From contig NW_014577369.1 of assembly GCF_000485595.1 (NCBI RefSeq), positions 197,308 to 217,391 of the forward strand: a stretch of DNA of 20,084 nt, written 5' to 3'. Every line of letters starts with the position of its first letter. The first letter of the stretch is position 1. Shown piece after piece: positions 18,603 to 20,084 of the stretch. The notes under the pieces were generated by a model. That model saw only the letters and a program-made list of their open reading frames with translations. It was not told the DNA's origin and ran no database searches. Made by a program: the position numbers and the translations under genes. This stretch comes from Priapulus caudatus (Eukaryota; Priapulida; Priapulimorpha; Priapulimorphida; Priapulidae).

Positions 18603-19024
18603 CATTGTCAAAATAAGTGTGTTTGCCTTATACCGTTACACAAAAAAGCCAAACTGCATTTTCTTGTTTTTTCTCAAGCTTGTGTGCACATTTGCAGTCA
18701 ACAAGAAGTACACAAACATGCTCATTATCCCACAAACCAAACCTATAAACGTATATAAACTGCGAAGGGTTGGTCTGCATAATTTAAAACGCAATGGTGC
18801 TCGTGTGAAAGAATGCACTCTGCGACAGTAGAATAGGTATAATAACAGTGTGTAAAATACCTGTCTGCAGCGGTGCCCTCGTTCCCCACTGAAAGGTTGG
18901 GTGTCATCCCGGCACTCCCTGTCCCATCGCCCGTGGCAACTGTGGCAGCACCCTCTACTGGCACAATGAAAGGATCACCAGGTGCTATGACGAGCAATGG
19001 CGTGAATGTGGTTTCAATCTGTAC
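5149..19024 (-). CDS. DEPDC5: DEPDC5/Iml1, GATOR1 subunit (3' part, 10 exons, 5' end outside window)
   Basis: DEPDC5 (Iml1), with NPRL2 and NPRL3, forms GATOR1, the GAP complex for RagA/B that shuts off mTORC1 at the lysosome when amino acids are low. Exons on the minus strand: 19024-18861, 10293-10175, 9870-9779, 9308-9206, 8026-7817, 7364-7198, 7012-6841, 6672-6497, 6087-5946, 5357-5149. They total 1554 nt (517 residues plus stop), with AG/GT borders and matching phase at every junction. The DEP domain spans about residues 66-150 ([34 protein letters not shown]). The C-terminal domain shows [39 protein letters not shown] and [11 protein letters not shown], all close to animal DEPDC5. The N-terminal, SABA and SHEN regions lie upstream of the window. 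The largest intron (8567 nt) holds another gene on the same strand. The nine downstream exons are near certain; the 18861-19024 exon is less sure. Confidence 0.95.
5555..5743. mobile_element. Possible Tc1/mariner (pogo/Tigger-like) remnant
   Basis: Read on the minus strand, the edge at 5743 begins CAGTGAAATACCGATT next to a TA. Related words occur inverted inside the stretch: TAACGCGAT near both ends, and a TTGAGGTCC/TTGGACT pair. Termini that start CAGT..AAA and have TA flanks are usual for pogo/Tigger relatives. The lower-coordinate end is not cleanly defined. It lies in the last DEPDC5 intron. Confidence 0.35.
5783..5834. mobile_element. 52-bp palindromic element inside a (TA)n tract
   Basis: Perfect 21-bp inverted repeats begin CAGGAGCTAATAATGAC (5783-5803 and 5814-5834) around a 10-base loop. 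(TA)n tracts flank both sides (5757-5782 and 5835-5850). The TA flanks would fit a Tc1/mariner-type TA duplication. A diverged relative sits at about 3902-3960, also inside (TA)n. Confidence 0.65.
5946..6087 (-). CDS. DEPDC5: DEPDC5 exon: C-terminal domain
   Basis: The exon is 142 nt with acceptor CAACAG and donor GTAAGG, phase 0 to phase 1. It encodes a basic stretch ([10 protein letters not shown]) then [18 protein letters not shown], conserved in DEPDC5. Confidence 0.96.
6226..6523. repeat. DEPDC5: 51-bp minisatellite overlapping a DEPDC5 donor site
   Basis: Six imperfect units start at 6226, 6277, 6328, 6375, 6424 and 6473, with lengths of 47 to 51 bp. Each begins like ATGGTGACTGTGA. The last unit (6473-6523) includes the final 27 bases of the exon ending at 6497 and its GTAAGA donor. 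The unit starting at 6328 carries a strong donor-like GGTGAGTAAG on the minus strand, with GT at 6355-6354. Confidence 0.8.
6497..6672 (-). CDS. DEPDC5: DEPDC5 exon: C-terminal domain
   Basis: The exon is 176 nt with acceptor TTTCAG and donor GTAAGA. It encodes [17 protein letters not shown] and [14 protein letters not shown] and ends CAYER in phase 0. Its last 27 bases and the donor form the terminal copy of a 51-bp tandem repeat that runs on into the intron. Confidence 0.96.
6841..7012 (-). CDS. DEPDC5: DEPDC5 exon: C-terminal domain, most conserved block
   Basis: The exon is 172 nt with acceptor TTTTAG and donor GTAAAA. It encodes [39 protein letters not shown]. This block identifies the family most clearly. 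It ends in phase 1. Confidence 0.97.
7198..7364 (-). CDS. DEPDC5: DEPDC5 exon: C-terminal domain, first part
   Basis: The exon is 167 nt with acceptor TTTCAG and a weak donor GTATTC. It encodes [20 protein letters not shown] and [12 protein letters not shown], matching the start of the DEPDC5 C-terminal domain. It ends in phase 0. Confidence 0.95.
7817..8026 (-). CDS. DEPDC5: DEPDC5 exon: linker after DEP
   Basis: The exon is 210 nt with acceptor GTGCTAG and donor GTAAGA, phase 1 to phase 1. It encodes [15 protein letters not shown] followed by a polar Ser/Asp-rich linker ([12 protein letters not shown]). The linker is divergent; phase and position support it. Confidence 0.88.
8054..8266. 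mobile_element. 213-bp inverted-repeat element flanked by TA
   Basis: The ends are CTGTATATGC and, inverted, CTGTATACGC. Imperfect inverted repeats extend about 45 bases and share TTTTCGC and TTTTCGCGAATT. TA flanks both ends (8052-8053 and 8267-8268), as in Tc1/mariner-type MITEs. There is no coding capacity. It lies in a DEPDC5 intron. Confidence 0.6.
9206..9308 (-). CDS. DEPDC5: DEPDC5 exon: end of DEP domain
   Basis: The exon is 103 nt with acceptor ATATAG and donor GTAAGT. It encodes [13 protein letters not shown] and [14 protein letters not shown], the DEP strand and helix with the conserved HASG and GFYLY words. It ends in phase 1. Confidence 0.93.
9779..9870 (-). CDS. DEPDC5: DEPDC5 exon: DEP domain core
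   Basis: The acceptor is TAAGCAG, the donor GTATGC, and the exon 92 nt. It encodes [19 protein letters not shown] and ends AICIMQ in phase 0, the classic DEP helix with the conserved EAVxWL motif. Confidence 0.95.
10175..10293 (-). CDS. DEPDC5: DEPDC5 exon: start of DEP domain
   Basis: The acceptor is ATTCAG and the donor GTGCGT; the exon is 119 nt. It encodes the first part of the DEP domain ([23 protein letters not shown]). A consensus branch site CACTAAT lies at 10328-10322, with the branch A at 10323, 29 nt from the intron end. Directly upstream of that is a CU tract of about 480 nt. Confidence 0.95.
10329..10812. repeat. About 480-bp (GA)n polypurine tract
   Basis: This is almost pure purine on the plus strand and therefore (CU)n in the minus-strand DEPDC5 transcript. 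It ends about 35 nt before the acceptor of the DEP-domain exon at 10293. Mirror-symmetric polypurine tracts can form triplex H-DNA. The long RERERE or SLSLS open frames here are low-complexity artefacts. Confidence 0.95.
11877..11882 (-). terminator. Candidate poly(A) signal of the nested gene
   Basis: AATAAA on the minus strand, about 340 bases after the stop at 12219. It is the first canonical signal seen downstream, and would give a 3' UTR of about 350-370 nt. Confidence 0.4.
12219..12321 (-). CDS. Nested gene, last coding exon (exon 3)
   Basis: The acceptor follows a pyrimidine run (CTTTTTTTCGTAG); the intron is 301 nt. The first base completes an Arg codon from exon 2. The exon then encodes 33 residues, including [11 protein letters not shown] and PIWGFNDQD, and stops at TAG 12221-12219. 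The perfect phase, the pyrimidine-rich acceptor and the non-Gly composition support it. Confidence 0.85.
12219..13704 (-). CDS. Secreted Gly-rich repeat protein, probable structural matrix/cuticle protein (nested gene)
   Basis: Two coding exons, 13704-12623 and 12321-12219, join in phase 2 to give 394 residues. Residues 1-16 form a signal peptide ([16 protein letters not shown]). The secreted chain is Gly/Ser/Thr-rich: SLGGG repeats at about 61-82, then [12 protein letters not shown], then two 36-residue modules starting [17 protein letters not shown] at 154 and [17 protein letters not shown] at 190. Three 9-residue RFTSGGGTG units come later. The C-terminus is unlike the rest: charged and Tyr-rich ([30 protein letters not shown]). 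There is no Cys. Codons are strongly G/C-ending, unlike the DEPDC5 exons. A secreted, Gly-rich, Tyr-tailed protein suggests an extracellular structural material, perhaps cross-linked through tyrosine (inference). I know no named family for it. ATG 13704 is chosen because a TTTCAG acceptor lies 5 nt upstream, so the longer open frame starting at 13731 is intronic. Confidence 0.88.
12623..13704 (-). CDS. Nested gene, main coding exon (exon 2)
   Basis: The acceptor TTTCAG is at 13715-13710 and the exon begins at 13709 with five untranslated bases. The donor GTAAGT is at 12622-12617. It carries 360 codons plus two bases: the signal peptide and all Gly-rich modules. Unspliced, the frame would stop one codon after the junction. 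Confidence 0.9.
14160..14201 (-). other. Nested gene, non-coding exon 1 (5' UTR)
   Basis: The donor AG/GTGAGT lies at the 14160/14159 border. The presumed start is at about 14201, within CCACTCT, which fits the initiator pattern YYANWYY. Intron 1 would run 14159-13710 (450 nt) to the TTTCAG acceptor just before the ATG exon. Confidence 0.7.
14201..14260 (-). promoter_or_regulatory. TATA-box core promoter of the nested gene
   Basis: On the minus strand TATATAAG lies at 14236-14229, about 30-35 bases before the initiator at 14201. A CCAAT motif in reverse orientation lies at 14251-14255. The TATA box, initiator and a short 5' UTR exon with a strong donor form a compact, complete core promoter. 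This layout suits a highly expressed structural gene and shows the gene need not depend on the DEPDC5 promoter. Confidence 0.75.
14483..14632. mobile_element. 150-bp hAT-like MITE
   Basis: Inverted repeats of 52 bp start CACAG and match at 48 of 52 positions (14483-14534 and 14581-14632). A perfect 8-bp target duplication TGTAGCAC lies at 14475-14482 and 14633-14640. An 8-bp duplication with termini beginning CA..G points to hAT. It is non-coding. It sits about 280 bp upstream of the nested gene's start site. Confidence 0.8.
14650..15590. repeat. CA/CG alternating minisatellite with duplicated unique spacer
   Basis: Three long alternating tracts of CA, CGCA and CG lie at about 14655-14920, 15060-15315 and 15440-15560. 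Between them are two diverged copies of a unique segment of about 100-130 bp. Both carry CGTGTGCAC, then GCTAAAATAA, AAGAACCCTACAC and CCCACCGCAATGTCACGTTG. AACCCTACAC occurs at 14961 and again at 15370. The array is therefore a tandem duplication of roughly 400 bp, strongly Z-DNA-prone. Confidence 0.85.
15936..16368. mobile_element. 433-bp PIF/Harbinger-like non-autonomous element
   Basis: The termini are AGCCTCGGTCACAGCG and, inverted, AGCCCCGGGCACAACG; about 19 of 26 positions match. TAA flanks both ends (15933-15935 and 16369-16371), the three-base duplication usual for PIF/Harbinger. A subterminal word TACGAAATTTTG occurs inverted near both sides. No transposase frame was recognised. Confidence 0.6.
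17215..17534. repeat. 29-bp minisatellite, about 11 copies
   Basis: The unit is TGTTCTACCTCCTCCCCTAG plus GCTGCCTTC-like bases, 29 bp long. Copies vary mainly at the end, CCTTCAT or CCACCCT, giving two interspersed unit types. The last copies decay into unique sequence after about 17534. A unit of 29 bases with a stop codon inside is not coding. Confidence 0.9.
18528..18599. repeat. Compound (ATCT)/(ATCC)/(TA)n microsatellite
   Basis: Short ATCT and ATCC units run into about 21 TA repeats ending at 18599. No inserted palindrome is present here, unlike the other two large (TA)n tracts. Confidence 0.95.
18861..19024 (-). CDS. DEPDC5: DEPDC5 exon upstream of the DEP domain (probable)
   Basis: The acceptor TTTTCAG lies just before GTACAG and the donor is GTATTT. 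The 164-nt exon is open in phase 0 and ends in phase 2, exactly what the next exon at 10293 needs (AG + C gives Ser). It encodes a Thr/Gly/Pro-rich linker beginning [16 protein letters not shown]. This part of DEPDC5 is poorly conserved, so assignment rests on phase, strand and order, and another gene is possible. Confidence 0.6.
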
Positions 19025-20084
19025 CTGAAAACATTAGAAGAATGTATGCATGGAATCGAAAAATCTCTCTCTCTCTCTCTCTCATCTCTACTCTTCCTCT
19101 CTTCCCTCCTGCCCTCCCTCACCGTCCCTGCCTCGCCTCTCTCTCTCTCATCTCATCTCTCTCTCTCTCTCTCATCGCTCTCTCTCTCTCTGACTCTTTC
19201 CATCTCCCTCTCTCAAATACTCTCTGCTTTCCCATCACTTCGTCTCTGCGTCTGGTCTGTCTGTGACCACGTGTGTGCGTGGAAGGCAAGATACTTATTT
19301 CTAATCTGTCTCTCCATCAATAACCCCGATCTTCTCTTTATGTGGCTTTCTTTCTCTCCTCTCCGAGGTCGCTCTCCCTACATTTCCGTCCACCCTCTTC
19401 ATCTCTTATAACTCTACATCTATTTTTATTCTACGCTAATTAACTCCTTAATTTATCCACCTACCCTCATAACAACCCTGTTCATTAGGCTGCAAATTTC
19501 ACAGTAAATCAGCTAAATCATTAAACGCATGAAAGTAATGCCCCTAAAAATAACCTAACCGATCCTTAATAATAAATTCAGTATTCATACTACACTACAC
19601 TCTGCAAGAGGAGACGGTAGTACAATGTTAATCCAGGAGTACAACGATGAATAAGGTATAATAATATTAGCATATATAATATATAATAATAATAAATATA
19701 TAGCCTAGTAATGATACGAGGAATAATAGATAATATTAACATGATTAATATTAATTATAATTAATATATTAATAATTATTATTATATAATTATCTATGTA
19801 AACTAAAAAAAAAACTACAATTACATTAACTAAAAGTATTGAAATGATAATTGAATTAGATATATATATATTAATTATAATAATATGGGGGTAATACGCC
19901 GTATATAATATATTACGTGATTATACTAGATATAGCGGCTAAGTAGCTATATTATAATAGCCTAGGTATATATAGGCCTAATATTATCTCTCCTGAAGTG
20001 TTATACTGTACGACAGGTGTGTATGGAACCCGACGAGGTTGGCGGCTGTGCGACTGCTTGTGTCTGGTTTTCTGCTCACCGCTA
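19025..20084. other. DEPDC5 intron upstream of 19024 and window end
   Basis: A CT-rich tract at 19063-19260 reads (GA)n in the DEPDC5 transcript. 19400-19980 is AT-rich low-complexity DNA. The last about 100 bases are GC-richer and open on the minus strand. I could not find a donor there in the phase needed to join 19024, so no exon is called. Confidence 0.5.

Larger units (their letters stand above)
14240..18860. other. Repeat-rich rest of the large DEPDC5 intron
   Basis: It holds the hAT-like MITE, the CA/CG minisatellite, a Harbinger-like element, the 29-bp minisatellite and a (TA)n tract, each listed separately. 15600-15930 and 17560-18530 show nothing I recognise. 16841-17061 on the minus strand has a weak coding-like fragment described under findings. 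Confidence 0.5.

Noticed and set aside
19006-19411. Plus-strand Ser/Leu frames
   Set aside because: Produced by the CT-rich tract; the minus-strand exon at 18861-19024 is the supported coding sequence.
19985-20084. Possible next upstream DEPDC5 exon at the window end
   Set aside because: The minus strand is open there, but no donor in phase 0, needed to join 19024, could be found.

Overview
The window is animal nuclear DNA. It has short exons with GT..AG introns in consistent phase, a TATA-type core promoter, many short inverted-repeat transposon relics, and very long microsatellites ((GA)n, (CA/CG)n, (TA)n). This fits a marine invertebrate, possibly a protostome such as an arthropod; nothing here fixes the species. 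There is no operon, rRNA, tRNA or CRISPR array.

Layout. 1-1366 is unassigned, balanced-composition sequence. 1367-2600 is an extremely T-depleted (C/A-rich) block that stops abruptly at a (TA)n tract. 2600-3290 holds an imperfect hairpin. 3325-3517 (minus) is a candidate first coding exon of a CHK2-like checkpoint kinase; its other exons would lie at lower coordinates or outside the window. 3520-5148 is intergenic, with a 100-bp inverted-repeat element, (TA)n tracts holding a palindrome, and an (ACGC)n tract. 5149-19024 (minus) is the 3' part of DEPDC5/Iml1, the GATOR1 subunit that restrains mTORC1 when amino acids are scarce. Nine contiguous exons (10293 down to 5149) encode the DEP domain and the C-terminal domain. 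A tenth, phase-compatible exon lies at 18861-19024.

The 8.57-kb intron between those exons (10294-18860) carries a complete second gene on the same strand, at about 11877-14201. It has a TATA box, a non-coding first exon, and two coding exons for a 394-residue secreted Gly/Ser/Thr-rich protein with a Tyr-rich tail, probably a structural matrix or cuticle-type protein. The rest of this intron holds a roughly 480-bp (GA)n tract, a 150-bp hAT-like MITE, a roughly 0.9-kb duplicated CA/CG minisatellite, a 433-bp Harbinger-like element and a 29-bp minisatellite.

The points most worth a second look are the same-strand nested gene, a 51-bp minisatellite that repeats the exon/donor junction of a DEPDC5 exon, the giant CU tract just upstream of the DEP-domain exon, two related palindromes inside (TA)n tracts, and the T-depleted block. 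I found no clear new enzymatic or defence system.
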